This document shows positions 23,302-62,429 of a DNA stretch of 64,000 nt, in pieces (the first letter of the stretch is position 1; each line of letters opens with the position of its first letter). The DNA comes from Lamellibrachia satsuma (taxonomy: Eukaryota; Annelida; Polychaeta; Sabellida; Siboglinidae), in the NCBI GenBank assembly GCA_033239005.1, contig BSQZ01000038.1:5749501-5813500 (forward strand), read 5' to 3'. Under the pieces are notes generated by a model that saw only the letters and a program-made list of their open reading frames with translations, was not told where the DNA came from and did no database searches. Made by a program: the position numbers and the translations under genes.

Positions 23302-24903
23302 ATGGCGCTAGTAATCAGTGCGGCACGTGACGTCGTACAAACGATGATGCTGGCGACAATGTTGTTGTGCGGGTGGACCGCTGCGTCAGACGGATGTCCA
23401 AGTGGGTGCTACTGTGACGAGGGTCTGGAGGACGTCAGCTGCTCTAACATCGGTTCTTTCCCAACAGGACTTCCCACAACAATGACGGCGGTTGTGATAC
23501 TGAGGAGTAATCTTATCGAAATTCCCAGCGGCGCTTTCGACAATTGCCCAAACTTGACGTCTCTAACTTTCATTGATGTGACAATTGGAACCATCCGACG
23601 ACGAGCATTTTACCGCATTGGACGAGGGATACCCGATAAAGCGCTGATGATGAGTAAGGTCACTATTGAAAACATTGAAAGTGGAGCATTTGAAGAACTC
23701 GAAGATTTCAACTCTGTATTCATATCCCATGCGAAAATGTCCAACATTTCAAGTGGTGCGTTCTCTAAATTCAGCAACATTACAACTGTTACGATAGTAT
23801 CCGTCAATATATCCATAATGCATTCGTCTACGTTTAAAGACTTCAGCAATATTACAGCATTCACCGTGGCGAGTTCTGCTTTCGATATTATCGAACAAGA
23901 AACAATGACAAATTTCATCCAAGTGGGAAGCTTAAATTTTTTCGACTCTGTTATTGGCTCCACGGGTAGCCGCTTCCTGACACTGAAATATGCTGATAAT
24001 GTCAACATTTTTCGCAATCACTTCGGCCTGTGGGAGAAATGTGCATTTTGCGGCGTCAGCGCTACCAAAGTCAACATATTCGGTAACGTTGTAAACAGCA
24101 GTGAAGGAAATGTCTTCAGCGGTATGAGCGGCGTGAAATCGTTGAATATTTTCAAAAACACCATTCCTTTAATTGTTGCTCGATTCTTCCCGTTTGATTT
24201 GGTGGATTTTGGATTCTTCGGCAACAAAGTGAAAACCATCTTGTGCGAGCAATCTGGCACGGATTATCCACAATCCATTAAATATTCAATCGTTAGGAAC
24301 GATGTGACTTGCGATTGTCGACTAAACTGGATGTGGATGACGTGGAGCCAGACTCTGGCAGCGCAGGTCCTTACGCCCGGGTTTGACTGCGCAGGGCCGG
24401 ACGAGGACAGACAAAGCCTGTCGGACTTCTTCAACAAAGTGTCTACGTCTGTGATCACGCCGCCGTGCAACGGACTCAAGGCAGTTAACGACTGTAGCGC
24501 ATCTACTACTAATGCCGGGCTCGAGACATCTACGAATGTCGGACGAGAGACAACTACGAATGTTGGACGAGAGACATCTACGGATGTTGGACGAGAGACA
24601 TCTACGAATGTCGGACGAGAGACATCTACGGATGTCGGACGAGAGACATCTACGAATGTTGGACGAGAGACATCTACGGATGTTGGACGAGAGACATCTA
24701 CGGATGTCGGACGAGAGACATCTACGGATGTTGGACGAGAGACATCTACGGATGTTGGACGAGAGACATCTACGGATGTTGGACGAGAGACATCTACGGA
24801 TGTTGGACGAGAGACATCTACGAATGCCAAAGCGTCAGCGGTCACGAGCAAGACTGGTTGGATTTCTGTCCTTGCCGTCATTCTCACTGTGATGGCCTTG
24901 TAA
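23302..24903 (+). CDS. Secreted, probably GPI-anchored leucine-rich-repeat protein (VLR-like architecture)
   Basis: 533 codons, intact, no intron in the coding part. Residues 1-29 form a signal peptide (hydrophobic MMLATMLLCGW, then TAAS). Residues 32-47 are a cysteine-rich LRR N-cap (C-x3-C-x-C-x8-C). Irregular leucine-rich repeats follow to about 325 (for example IPSGAFDNCPNLTSLTF, IESGAFEEL, ISSGAFSKF), with many N-glycosylation sequons (NLT, NIT, NIS, NSS). An LRR C-cap follows with Cys337, Cys339, Cys363 and Cys389. Residues 408-509 are 13 tandem copies of an eight-residue Thr/Ser unit (ETSTDVGR), likely an O-glycosylated stalk. The end is short and hydrophobic (WISVLAVILTVMAL) with no cytoplasmic tail, typical of a GPI signal. 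This domain order matches agnathan variable lymphocyte receptors and related invertebrate LRR proteins. A role in recognition at the cell surface is inference. In-frame Met15 or Met16 could also start a signal peptide. Confidence 0.92.
   Translation: MALVISAARDVVQTMMLATMLLCGWTAASDGCPSGCYCDEGLEDVSCSNIGSFPTGLPTTMTAVVILRSNLIEIPSGAFDNCPNLTSLTFIDVTIGTIRRRAFYRIGRGIPDKALMMSKVTIENIESGAFEELEDFNSVFISHAKMSNISSGAFSKFSNITTVTIVSVNISIMHSSTFKDFSNITAFTVASSAFDIIEQETMTNFIQVGSLNFFDSVIGSTGSRFLTLKYADNVNIFRNHFGLWEKCAFCGVSATKVNIFGNVVNSSEGNVFSGMSGVKSLNIFKNTIPLIVARFFPFDLVDFGFFGNKVKTILCEQSGTDYPQSIKYSIVRNDVTCDCRLNWMWMTWSQTLAAQVLTPGFDCAGPDEDRQSLSDFFNKVSTSVITPPCNGLKAVNDCSASTTNAGLETSTNVGRETTTNVGRETSTDVGRETSTNVGRETSTDVGRETSTNVGRETSTDVGRETSTDVGRETSTDVGRETSTDVGRETSTDVGRETSTDVGRETSTNAKASAVTSKTGWISVLAVILTVMAL
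24523..24828 (+). repeat. Coding minisatellite, 24-bp unit, 13 copies
   Basis: The unit gagacatctacggatgttgg plus ACGA encodes ETSTDVGR or ETSTNVGR. Copies differ mainly at the D/N codon and silently at GTC/GTT. As 24 is divisible by 3, copy number can change without breaking the frame, so stalk length could vary between alleles. Confidence 0.95.
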
Positions 24904-25143
24904 AAGACGTTTAAACCGGACGACACAAACGATACTTTGAACGGAAAAAAAAGACGCTTTCACTGATATTGTTTCCACGAAAAGTTTACTGTATTCGGAA
25001 AATATTTGAATAGCTGTATATCACGATGCAAACTGTCAATTGTAACAAATACACTATAGTTAGTGAAGCACAATCTGAAACACTAACATTGTAATTATGG
25101 TACAATATATTCACATTTGTGTACAATTAATAATGTGTGAACA
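24904..25143. other. Probable 3' UTR of the LRR gene
   Basis: AT-rich, with no further frame. No perfect AATAAA was found close to the stop, so the end of the transcript cannot be placed. Confidence 0.35.
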
Positions 25144-25922
25144 AAACCTTGTCTTATTTGTACTTATAATTATATGCTCCCCTGCCGTCATGGAGTATGT
25201 GAATATTATATACTATACATTTATACATGTGCTTATGTAAGAGTGAGCTGATAACTTCCTCTCTCCGTGTATGTATCTGTACATTGGCCTTTTTTATGCA
25301 TATCAGCCGGTAGTGTATAATGTGTATATTAATTTACTTTTAATATGTTATTATGCACGTAGGCAGATCACTGTTGCTCTTTGTTTTACTGTTAACTTGT
25401 GCCGCGTAGCAGTATCATTAATTATTTGTAAGTTCTGCTGATTAGCAGGAATTGTCTTTCCCATGAGCACCCGCACCGACCGCCTATATAACCCACTTCG
25501 CGCCTCACCCACGAGGCCCTGAACCTTGCAGCAGCTGCGGGCGTAGCACGCCCTGCTTTACGTTGCTCGATCACACATCCTGCCATTGTGGGTGCGATTT
25601 TTTTTAGCTAGTATTTTTAGCATTAGTCACTCATAGATCTCATAGATCATTTTCATCTGTATTTAATTGTATGTTTTTATTGAACACGTGATGTTCTGGC
25701 ATTAAATTATCTACGAGTTCACCGAAACCATATCTTGTTTGTACTTATATTATATGCTCCCTGCCGTCATGGAGTATATGTACCTATGTGAATATTATAT
25801 ACTATAAATTTATACATGTGCGTATGTAAGAGTGTGCTGATAACTTCCTCTCTCCCTGTATGTATCTGTACATTGGCCTTTTTATGCATATCAGCCGGTA
25901 GTGTATAATAATGTGTGTACTA
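25144..25922. repeat. Direct-repeat pair of about 185 bp, 590 bp apart
   Basis: 25144-25328 and 25731-25922 share long blocks: gccgtcatggagtat, gtgaatattatatacta, gctgataacttcctctctcc, tatgcatatcagccggtagt. Differences are few, including small indels. The DNA between has a GC-richer island with CTATATAACC (25484-25493), which looks like a core promoter. The pair could be LTR-like or SINE-like ends, but no terminal TG..CA pair or coding domain confirms an element. Confidence 0.65.
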
Positions 25923-27492
25923 CACGTGTCCCTAAGGAATAACGCATGTATGGAAATGTTTGAACAAGTCCCAACACGTTTCTTATAGCAAGAGTCCACT
26001 ATGCGTGACTTATCATGGCTGGTAATTTTTCACATTGGCTGTTACTTGTTATATGCAGTTGTGGATGAGAAACTCCATGATATGATCGCATCACAAACCT
26101 GATGGGTTTGGCATTGCGATTACCTGTAACAAAGGCACTAGTTTGCTATGTGCGATTACACAGGGAACTTACACGTTCATATAGGTCTATTATTAGCTGT
26201 GTTACTGTTCGAACCTGGATGTAGCATCGAGTCGTTTATACCAGTCCACCAGCCGTCGTGGCAGTGGTGAGATAACGAGTGGCGCCACTGGTGGGGAGTG
26301 TGACTTCAAACACGCTTCGTACGGTGGAGCTGTTTTCTGACGTAACTGTCCATAGACATGGAAATCGCTTTTATATATTTACGTGTAATATGCTAATTGT
26401 CTTGTTGCCAAGGATACTTTGCAGTTGTGAATGACAACACATTCAGATACAGTTCTTCAGATTAAATATCGCGTAGGAATAGTTGTATTTTCTTGCTTGG
26501 TTTATCCAAAAATGATCCTTTGGATGGAATTTCAATTTGTTATTGTATATAAAGAAATGTGTCAACAAATTGGTTCAAATGATGTGTAGTGACTTCGCTG
26601 GAGATTCCCGGCGAGTCAAAACAGTGGTTACGTAGACAGGTAAACAAGTGTGCATTACATATGAACATCTAAGAAAAATCATTTCTTTAAACCCAAATTC
26701 GGATATTTCTCAGCGCATAGAAATGGCAACGCCACCTTGCGACAAGACATTTTCCAAATATGTGCATTCTCGTTTAGTCCACCTATTCCCGGGTCTATAG
26801 GACCTGGTTATGCAAAGTGGTGTTGTGCGAAGGAATAGCTTTTGCGTAGTTACTTCACAACGAATGAATGCTTCAAAAAGCAGCTGAATTGGCGAAAAGA
26901 TATCCGGGTGAGCCGTTAAACGCTCTAAACATTCCCAAGGAATGCGAAAGGAATGCGAAAATCGTGACTACGTTGTATCTGCAGGTGTTGGATTGCCTTT
27001 CTTGTGGTGTAGCAATACTTACTGAATACACCTCACTGTTCAAAACGTCGTGAATCACCCTGCCCGAATATAACACACCGGTGATGGAAGCGTGCACTGC
27101 ACTTTGATGATTTCTGAGGTCTGTAGCGTAAATGCCGGCCTTTTAACACGGTTTTTAGCACTTCTTATCAACACTATACTATAAAGTAGGTTGTGACTCC
27201 GTCTGTCTATTCTCTCGTATCTCTGTCAGTTTCGCGTGTATGAGGCTGACGTGTTGTACTTGTGCCCGGGTTTACATTAAACACATTTTAAAATTCTTCC
27301 AAGGGGTGGATATCTCACGCAGTACCCCACGTGCACGTTTCACGTAGATTACGTAACTCAGAACAATATGAGTTTGTAGTTACGTACAATTGTTAACAAC
27401 GTTGTGTTATCTACGATTGTTCTGAGTTACGTGATCTACGTCAAACGGCCACATACGTTCCTTCGTACGGTACGAACGCTTTGTGAAACCGG
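25923..27492. other. Unique non-coding stretch
   Basis: No gene could be supported. Only short open frames without recognisable features occur. A near-inverted pair tctacgattgttctgagtta / aactcagaacaatat lies around 27356-27431. Confidence 0.45.
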
Positions 27493-27795
27493 CAGTTGGG
27501 CATTGTTTTTAGGAGCGTACAGTTGGGCTTGGTTTTTAGGAGCGTACAGTTGGGCTTGGTTTTTAGGGGCGTACAGTTGGGCATTGTTTTAGGGGCGTAC
27601 AGTTGGGCTTGGTTTTTAGGAGCGTAAAGTTGGGAATGGTTTTTAGGGGCGTACAGTTGGGCTTGGTTTTTAGGAGCGTACAGTTGGGCTTGGTTTTTAG
27701 GAGCGTAAAGTTGGGAATGGTTTTTAGGAGCGTAAAGTTGGGAATGGTTTTTAGGAGCGTAAAGTTGGGAATGGTTTTTAGGAGCGTACAGTTGT
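27493..27795. repeat. Minisatellite, 27-bp unit, about 11 copies
   Basis: The unit is ttgggcttggtttttaggag plus CGTACAG, with an AAAGTTGGGAATGG variant. The minus frame reads a nine-residue repeat (QLYAPKNHS) over 129 codons because 27 is divisible by 3. No other sign of coding is present. Confidence 0.93.
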
Positions 27796-28340
27796 ACAGT
27801 TATTAACAGTGATGTGCTAATCCAGTCCACCCTTTTTAAACCTGGGACGCAACAGAATGTTTATTGTAAGCTCAACAAAACACCACGATGAGTAAGCATT
27901 GTCATATTAGGTATTTACCAAAACCACCTCGTGCAAGACTGTCGTATTGAAAGTGTCACAAAGAGTAATAATAAAAAACAGTTCCTACATAATGTAGATT
28001 TGGGATTATGCCAGGGCTAATCATAATGTTATTACAGCTATGAGTTGCATATCGATATGTGTATAACAAACGCACGCACGCACGCACGCACACTTGTAAA
28101 CAACCCTTGTAAATAACTTACTTTATATTAATGTTGTATTTAAATAACCATATCCCTGTATATAACACAGACTAATAACAAAATAAAACACTGCGAGTAA
28201 AGAAAACAGAACAAAGATCAAATTAAACAAGTCATTTTAGATTTGTAATAGTGCAGTTTGGACATTACACTCGATGTTTTAACAACATGAATCGTAGATA
28301 AGGTTTGTTGACGTTGTCTCGTACATTGTATGTCCTGTCT
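27796..28340. other. Non-coding spacer
   Basis: Holds a short (ACGC)n run at 28071-28091. Nothing else recognised. Confidence 0.5.
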
Positions 28341-28497
28341 TACCAAACTTACTGGCTCACACCCTTACCAAACTCACTGGCTCACACCCATACCAAACTC
28401 ACTGGCTCACACCCTGACCAAACTCACTGGCTCACACCCATACCAAACTCACTGGCTCACACCCTTACCAAACTCACTGGCTCACACCCTGACCAAA
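28341..28497. repeat. Minisatellite, 25-bp unit, six copies
   Basis: The unit accaaactcactggctcaca plus CCCTT recurs from 28342 with period 25. The last copy runs into a perfect hairpin. Confidence 0.9.
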
Positions 28498-28520
28498 TGT
28501 ACAATGTACACCATTTGGTC
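28491..28520. other. Perfect 9-bp inverted repeat
   Basis: GACCAAATG at 28491-28499 pairs with CATTTGGTC at 28512-28520 around a 12-base loop. It closes the minisatellite and may reflect how the array formed. Confidence 0.6.
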
Positions 28521-28869
28521 AAAAAGTGCTACACAAAAGGATAATTTCGAGTAGACATAAAACAACTTGTGATGTCTGTTGTATTTCGCCACACACACAG
28601 GGGCTTTGGCCAGTTTATGCATGTTTAATATAAATTCACATGTAAACTAATATCGGTATAGCTGTCAGTGCATATATATGGTCATCAATGGAATCACTTG
28701 CTGTTTACTGGGGGACTTAAGCGACTCTCGTTTGTTGGTTCATATTATGTAGTAGAAATGCCAGATGACCGTTTTGTTTACGCGTATTGACATGCACGAA
28801 CATTGTACCTTTGCAGGAGTTTCGATTCGAAATAAAGGTCCAATTATCTTATAAATGCCACAATGATAA

Positions 28870-29152
28870 ATGTACGTTCTTATATAGCACGGTGTCCAGC
28901 CCGTGGAATTGTTTAATCTAACGCCATATCGACTTCTCTGGGAAGCATTCAGCCATGCTGCAATTGTGCGAAGACTATTTGTTCACATATCCACCTCTGT
29001 CTCTAGCCAGGTACTCATTTATACAGCTGAGCGAACTGTGGCAACGTGGGATGAACGAACTTGCCAAAGCTTCGAAACGGCTGCCAGAGGATTCGAACCC
29101 GGGCTCACTCCATTGAGAGCCGGACGTTCTGGCCACTACACTGATGTGTCCC
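28870..29152 (-). mobile_element. tRNA-derived SINE, copy 1
   Basis: On the minus strand it starts with a tRNA-like head. This has an A-box-like region (TCAGTGTAGTGGCCAG) and a perfect box B, GGTTCGAATCC. A conserved body shared with 53664-53974 follows (gcattcagcca(t/c)gctgca, ccaggtactcatttatacag on the plus strand). It ends in TATATAAGAACGTACA, like the tails of L2/V-type SINEs. RNA polymerase III transcription is expected for the family. Confidence 0.8.
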
Positions 29153-30477
29153 ACAATACACGTACACAAATACACGAAAACAACACACGAAAACAAATAG
29201 ATATTAACCATGGCAAGGTCATTTACAATCTCAAGGACCTTTTAGCTAATAGCCAATTATACATATACTATATATTGCAATCGATCGAGACAATCGCATA
29301 TGGTCCTCTTAGCGTGTCACGTATCATTGTTGTCATTTTAAGCGCATTATTTCTTGGACAGTATAACTATCGTTTATAACATTAATAACCCCATTGGAGC
29401 ACCCTCAGTGCAACGTGTTCACTACGGTTGCCCCACCTTCTCTCTGATAAAATAACAGATATAAGACATATGGTTTTCGAACTGAGAAAGCTACCGGTCG
29501 AGTTCGCCAATTTCGCCAATGTCCTGTTCACAAACACGCAGTACAAAAGACTGTGCCTGTCATACGGTGGCGTCAACATACTCGGCGTATCAAACTTTTA
29601 ATTTTGTGTGTTCTTTTTGAACGTATTTAATGGAATGATTAGTTCAACACAGACACGGACCACTGACTTGGAATGCAGACAACTCATCTAGTGAGTGTGC
29701 ATTCTGACAGCCCTAGCCTGGGTTAATCTGAGACGTTGACACCACGTTAAAGCCCTGACGTCCAGCCATGACGTCACCATGAAGCCACTCCTGGCTGGCC
29801 AACACAGTGTCTATGTTGAGTACATTCCTATGCGCTATCATTGGTATGTACGGACGCATACCGCTGACCATTAACTCGTTATTTATGTGTACGCTGCCCC
29901 ACAGCGTGAACTGACCGCTACTGCATACCAGGGGTATTTAAAACACGCTAAGATACAAGAGAAAGCTGTATGATTTATGACTGTTGAAGAGCAGTAAGAA
30001 ACTATTGCATAATTGTTCAAGACTTGACTAATAATGTACTTGAACTGACTACTGTACACATTGTTATTACAATACTTATGTGGTCTAACAGGCTGTGCTA
30101 TGTCAAATCTAAACCCCGCATCTCACAAAACTTGATGTTCCAGTACGAAGATCATCAACATCTATCAATATATAAAATATATAATAATAACAATTTAAAA
30201 TATCATAATAGAAAGTGTCATCCTAGCTGGTTGTGGCAGGTCATAGATAAACTCTGGCATGGAGGACCACATTTAGGTACCCCTGAAATGTTCAGACTAT
30301 TTGCCTTGTCTGAATGCAGCTTGGCAATAGACCTATAGTCATGAGCAAGTCTACATGAAAGGACTCTAAAGATGACAGAACAACCCGACAGATATACTGG
30401 TTCCTAGAAAATACACATAATCAATGCAGAATAATATGCCTGTAGTCATATACACGTTGTTGATTCAGTGATTCGAC
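29153..30477. other. Non-coding stretch, in part possible MMAB 3' UTR or downstream flank
   Basis: No gene was recognised. A perfect TGACGTCA lies at 29769-29776. Short open frames have no features. The MMAB transcript end should lie here or within the 47-bp array, but no convincing poly(A) signal on the minus strand was found near the array. Confidence 0.4.
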
Positions 30478-31445
30478 CTGTGTTGATGTGAGACCTCGTA
30501 GAGTGTTACTTGCTGTCCTTCCTCTTGTGTTGATGTGAGACCTCGTAGAGTGTTACTTGCTGTCCTTCCCCTTGTGTTGATGTGAGACCTCGTAGAGTGT
30601 TACTTGCTGTCCTTCCCCTTGTGTTGATGTGAGACCTCGTAGAGTGTCACTTGCTGTCTTTCCCCTTGTGTTGATGTGAGACCTCGTAGAGTGTTACTTG
30701 CTGTCCTTCCCCTTGTGTTGATGTGAGACCTCGTTGACTGTCACTTGCTGTCCTTCCCCTTGTGTTGATGTGAGACCTCGTAGAGTGTTACTTGCTGTCC
30801 TTCCCTTTGTGTTGATGTGAGACCTCGTAGAGTGTTACTCATTGTCCTTCCCCTTGTGTTGATGTGAGACCTCGTTGAGTGTTACTCGCTGTCCTTCCCC
30901 TTGTGTTGATGTGAGACCTCGTAGAGTGTCACTCGCTGTCCTTCCCCTTGTGTTGATGTGAGACCTCGTAGAGTGTCACTCGCTGTCCTTCCCCTTGTGT
31001 TGATGTGAGACCTCGTAGAGTGTCACTCGCTGTCCTTCCCCTTGTGTTGATGTGAGACCTCGTAGAGTGTTAATCGCTGTCCTTCCCCTTGTGTTGATGT
31101 GAGACCTCGTAGAGTGTCACTCGCTGTCCTTCCCCTTGTGTTGATGTGAGACATCGTAGAGTGTCACTCGCTGTCCTTCCCCTTGTGTTGATGTGAGACC
31201 TCGTAGAGTGTTACTCGCTGTCCTTCCCCTTGTGTTGATGTGAGACCTCGTAGAGTGTTACTCGCTGTCCTTCCCCTTGTGTTGATGTGAGACCTCGTAG
31301 AGTGTTACTCGCTGTCCTTCCCCTTGTGTTGATGTGAGACCTCGTAGAGTGTTACTTGCTGTCCTTCCCCTTGTGTTGATGTGAGACCTCGTAGAGTGTT
31401 ACTCGCTGTCCTTCCCCTTGTGCTGATGTGAGACCTCGTAGAGTG

Positions 31446-31470
<25 letters not shown>
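30478..31470 (-). repeat. 47-bp minisatellite seeded by the last MMAB codons, about 21 copies
   Basis: On the minus (coding) strand each unit contains CACAAGGGGAAGGACAGCGA followed by GTAACACTCTACGAGGTCTC. The MMAB ending has CACAAGGGG-AGGGACAGCGAG-TAA-CACTC. The coding end is thus the founder or first monomer, and each later copy repeats the last codons, the stop and 3' UTR sequence. The array lies directly downstream of the stop codon, so it should be in the 3' UTR if transcribed. Confidence 0.9.
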
Positions 31471-58663
<27,193 letters not shown>

Positions 58664-60290
58664 CTGCAATAGAGGCACCAACATCCATCAACACTGACTG
58701 TACCTGCAATAGAGACACCCACATCAATCAACACTGACTGCACTTACAATAGAGACACCCACATCCATCAACCCTGACTGTACCTATAATAGAGACACCC
58801 ACATCCATCAACACTGACTGTACTTGCAATAGAGACACCCACATCCATCAACACTGACTGTACCTACAATAGGGACACCCACATCCATCAACTCTGACTG
58901 CACTTACAATAGAGACACCCACATCCATCAACACTGACTGCACTTGCAATAGAGACACCCACATCAATCAACACTGACTGTACTTGCAGTAGAGACACCC
59001 ACATCCATCAGCTCTGACTGTACTTGCAATATAGACACCCACATCCTTCAACACTGACCATACTTGCAATAGAGACACCCACATCCATCAACACTGACTG
59101 TACTTGCAATAGAGACACCCACATCCATCAACACTGACTGTACCTACAATAGGGACACCCACATCCATCAACTCTGACTATACTTACAATAGAGACACCC
59201 ACATCCATCAACACTGACTGCATTTACAATAGAGAAATCCACATCAATCAACACTGACTGCGCTTACAATAGAGACACCCACATCCATCAACCCTGATTG
59301 TACCTACAATAGAGACACCCACATCCATCAACACTGACTGTACTTGCAATAGAGACACCCACATCCATCAACACTGACTGTACTTGCAATAGAGACACCC
59401 ACGTCCATCCCACATCCATCAACGCTGACTGTACCTGCAATAGAAACACCCACATCCATCAGCACTGACTGTACTTACAATAGAGATACCCACATCCATC
59501 AACTCTGACTGTACTTACAATAGAGACACCCACATCCATCAACACTGACTGTACTTACAATAGAGACACCCACATCCATCAGCACTGACTGTCCTTACAA
59601 TAGAGACACCCATATCCATCAACGCTGACTGTACTTGCAATAGAGACACCCACATCCATCAGCACTGACTGTACTTACAACAGAGACACCCACATCCATC
59701 AACCCTGACTGTACCTACAATAGGGACACCCACATCCATCAACTCTGACTGTACTTACAATAGAGACACCCACATCCATCAACACTGACTGCACTTACAA
59801 TAGAGACACCCACATCCATCAACTCTGACTGTACTTACAATAGAGACACCCACATCCATCAACACTGACTATACTTACAATAGAGACACCCACATCCATT
59901 AACACTGACTGCACTTACAATAGAGACACCCACATCCATCAACACTGACTGTTCTTACAATAGAGACACCCACATCCATCAACTCTGACTGTACTTACAA
60001 CAGAGACACCCACATCCATCAACTCTGACTGTACTTACAATAGAGACACCCACATCCATCAACACTGACTGCACTTACAATAGAGACACCCACATCCATC
60101 AACTCTGACTGTACTTGCAATAGAGACACCCACATCCATCAACACTGATTGTACTTACAATAGAGACACCCACATCCATCAACACTGACTGTACTTACAA
60201 TAGAGACACCCACATCCATCAACACTGACTGTACTTGCAATAGGGACACCCACACCCATCAACTCTGACTGTACTTACTGTACTTTCAAT

Positions 60291-61770
60291 TGACCGCCCA
60301 AATGTGTTTTAATGAACAACAATGTTTTTTTATAAAATATGACTGTCATCTGTTTAATTTTAGTGTTTTTCCTGAATATCATGTTTATGTTGCATGCAGA
60401 GTGGCAACAACGATATTCATGAACAGATAAAGATCAAATTATATTTTTTAATGTTGGTTCATTAAAACACATTTGACCTATTAATATATAGTTGACAATG
60501 TTTAACAACTGATTTTTTTATCAAAAAACTATCACGCTTTAAAAACACATACCTTTGATAAATCAATATAAATTTCTGCCACCATATACCTGTATAAAGT
60601 TTAAACAGATTTTCATTAAGTTAGAAAATTGTAAAATCAGCATTAAGTACTGTTAAGTTAACACAGATGATTGTAAAGTAAACATATACACGTATAGATC
60701 AACAAATAACACTACAATATAAACATACATTACTAAAAAATATAAAAATGTAATCAAGTTGACAAAGGTCACTGAAATGAACTGAACTGATCATTTATAG
60801 CTAATACTGACATTGTAGAGTAAGCAATACTAATACTGACATTGTAGAGTAAGCAAAAATCAGTGCTATCAGCACACGTCATTGTGCAGTGAACACAGAT
60901 CAAAGTTAACTGTACAGTCAACACAGATCATTGATCAGATATGTCACTAATCATTTCACTGTCAACTCAAGTCTCTGATCACATCTGATATATGACTTGT
61001 ACCACACCTTGCACTCATAAGCTCAAAATCACTGTCACCAACTAAATAATAAGACAATCTGGCACAAACCTATCAACCTTATTACCGATAATCAATATTT
61101 TCTCAAATCTTCATTGATCACCATCATGTAAATATTACGAGATGAAATACATACAACTGTATTTACATGTTCAAGATAATTAACATCCATCAATTGAAGC
61201 TGTGCCTGGGACATTCCAAACACGGCACAAGTGGTAGACAATAGTGCTGCCACCTAGGACTTAAAATACTAACTGAATCTCAAGGGTTCCCAAAATGTAA
61301 AACATTACATTGGTAAACTGTTTCATTGCATAGGTTTAATTAAACTATGTTTTAAATTACCAATACAAATCAAGTGAATGTGATGGTTTATACGATGTTG
61401 TTAATGTCAGATCTGGCAAGAATAAAAGCAATTGTTGTGTGGCCTACTAAGTGTGTAGTGTGTCTAAGTGTACTTACTAAATGTGTAATGTGTCTAAGTG
61501 TACTTACTAACGTCAGTCTGTCTGTGATTTCTAGACCCGCATCAATGCAGTGCTCCATTGCTAGGCTGACAAAAGGCAGAAGGAACATTCAAGGAACATT
61601 AAAGAAACATCTAATTGATGCCAAATATAATGTCATGTTGTATTGTAAGAGTACTAGAAGCTGGGGAGATCCAGAAACTGGAAGAACATCAGGATTCTGG
61701 ATGGCTCTGATGCAAAAAAATTACTTTTATTATTAGATCTGGGAACTTGCAAAAGTGTGAATAGCATTAT
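60291..61770. other. Non-coding stretch, presumed upstream MMAB intron
   Basis: AT-rich, with two copies of taatactgacattgtagagt near 60803-60855 and two of gtgtctaagtgtacttacta near 61460-61510. I searched by eye for the N-terminal MMAB motifs on the minus strand and found none. The plus open frame at 61374-61736 has no recognisable domain. Confidence 0.5.
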
Positions 61771-62373
61771 GTCATAGTATATAGAAGTGGACCACTTATG
61801 TCATAGTATATAGAAGTGGACCACTTATGTCATAGTATATCGAGGTGGACCACCACTTATTTCATGGTATATAGAGGTGGACCTCTTATGTCATAGTATA
61901 AAGAGATGGACCACTTATGTCATAGTATATAGAGGTGGGCCTCTTACATCATAGTATATAGAATGGGCCACTTATGTCATAGTATATAGAGGTGGACCAC
62001 TTATGTCATAGTATATATAGGTGGACCTCTTACATCATAGTATAGAGAGGTGGACCACTTATGTCATAGTATATAGAGGTGGACCACCACTTATGTCATG
62101 GTATATAGAGGTGGACCACTTGTCATAGCATATAGAGGTGGACCTCTTGTGTCATAGTATATAGAGGTGGACCACTTATGTCATATTACATAGTGGTGGA
62201 CCACTTATGTCATAGTATACAGAGGTGAACCACTTATGTCATAGTGTATATAGGTGGACCTCTTATGTCATAGTATATAGAGGTGGACCACTTATATTAT
62301 AGTATAGAGGTGGACCACTTATGTCATAGTATATAGAGGTGGGCCACTTATGTCATAGTATATAGAGGTGGAC
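61771..62373. repeat. Minisatellite, 29-bp unit, about 21 copies
   Basis: The unit catagtatatagaggtggac plus CACTTATGT, with small indels and a CCTCTTATGT variant. Confidence 0.93.
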
Positions 62374-62429
62374 CACTTTTTTGGACCCTAACAACAATAG
62401 TTTGTCCAATGATTTCATCAAAACTAAAT

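Noticed and set aside
23409..24926. Minus-strand frames opposite the LRR gene
   Set aside because: Shadows of the plus-strand coding sequence and its 24-bp repeat.
25380..25450. U4-snRNA-like GCAGTATCA segment
   Set aside because: The match is limited to a few bases; the stem-loops and Sm site of U4 are not present.
26230..26325. CCACCAG ... CTGGTGG inverted repeat
   Set aside because: Only seven bases per arm with a long loop; likely chance.
60300..62400. Search for upstream MMAB exons (RTGDKG, DELS motifs) on the minus strand
   Set aside because: None seen by eye; a profile search is needed to exclude diverged exons.
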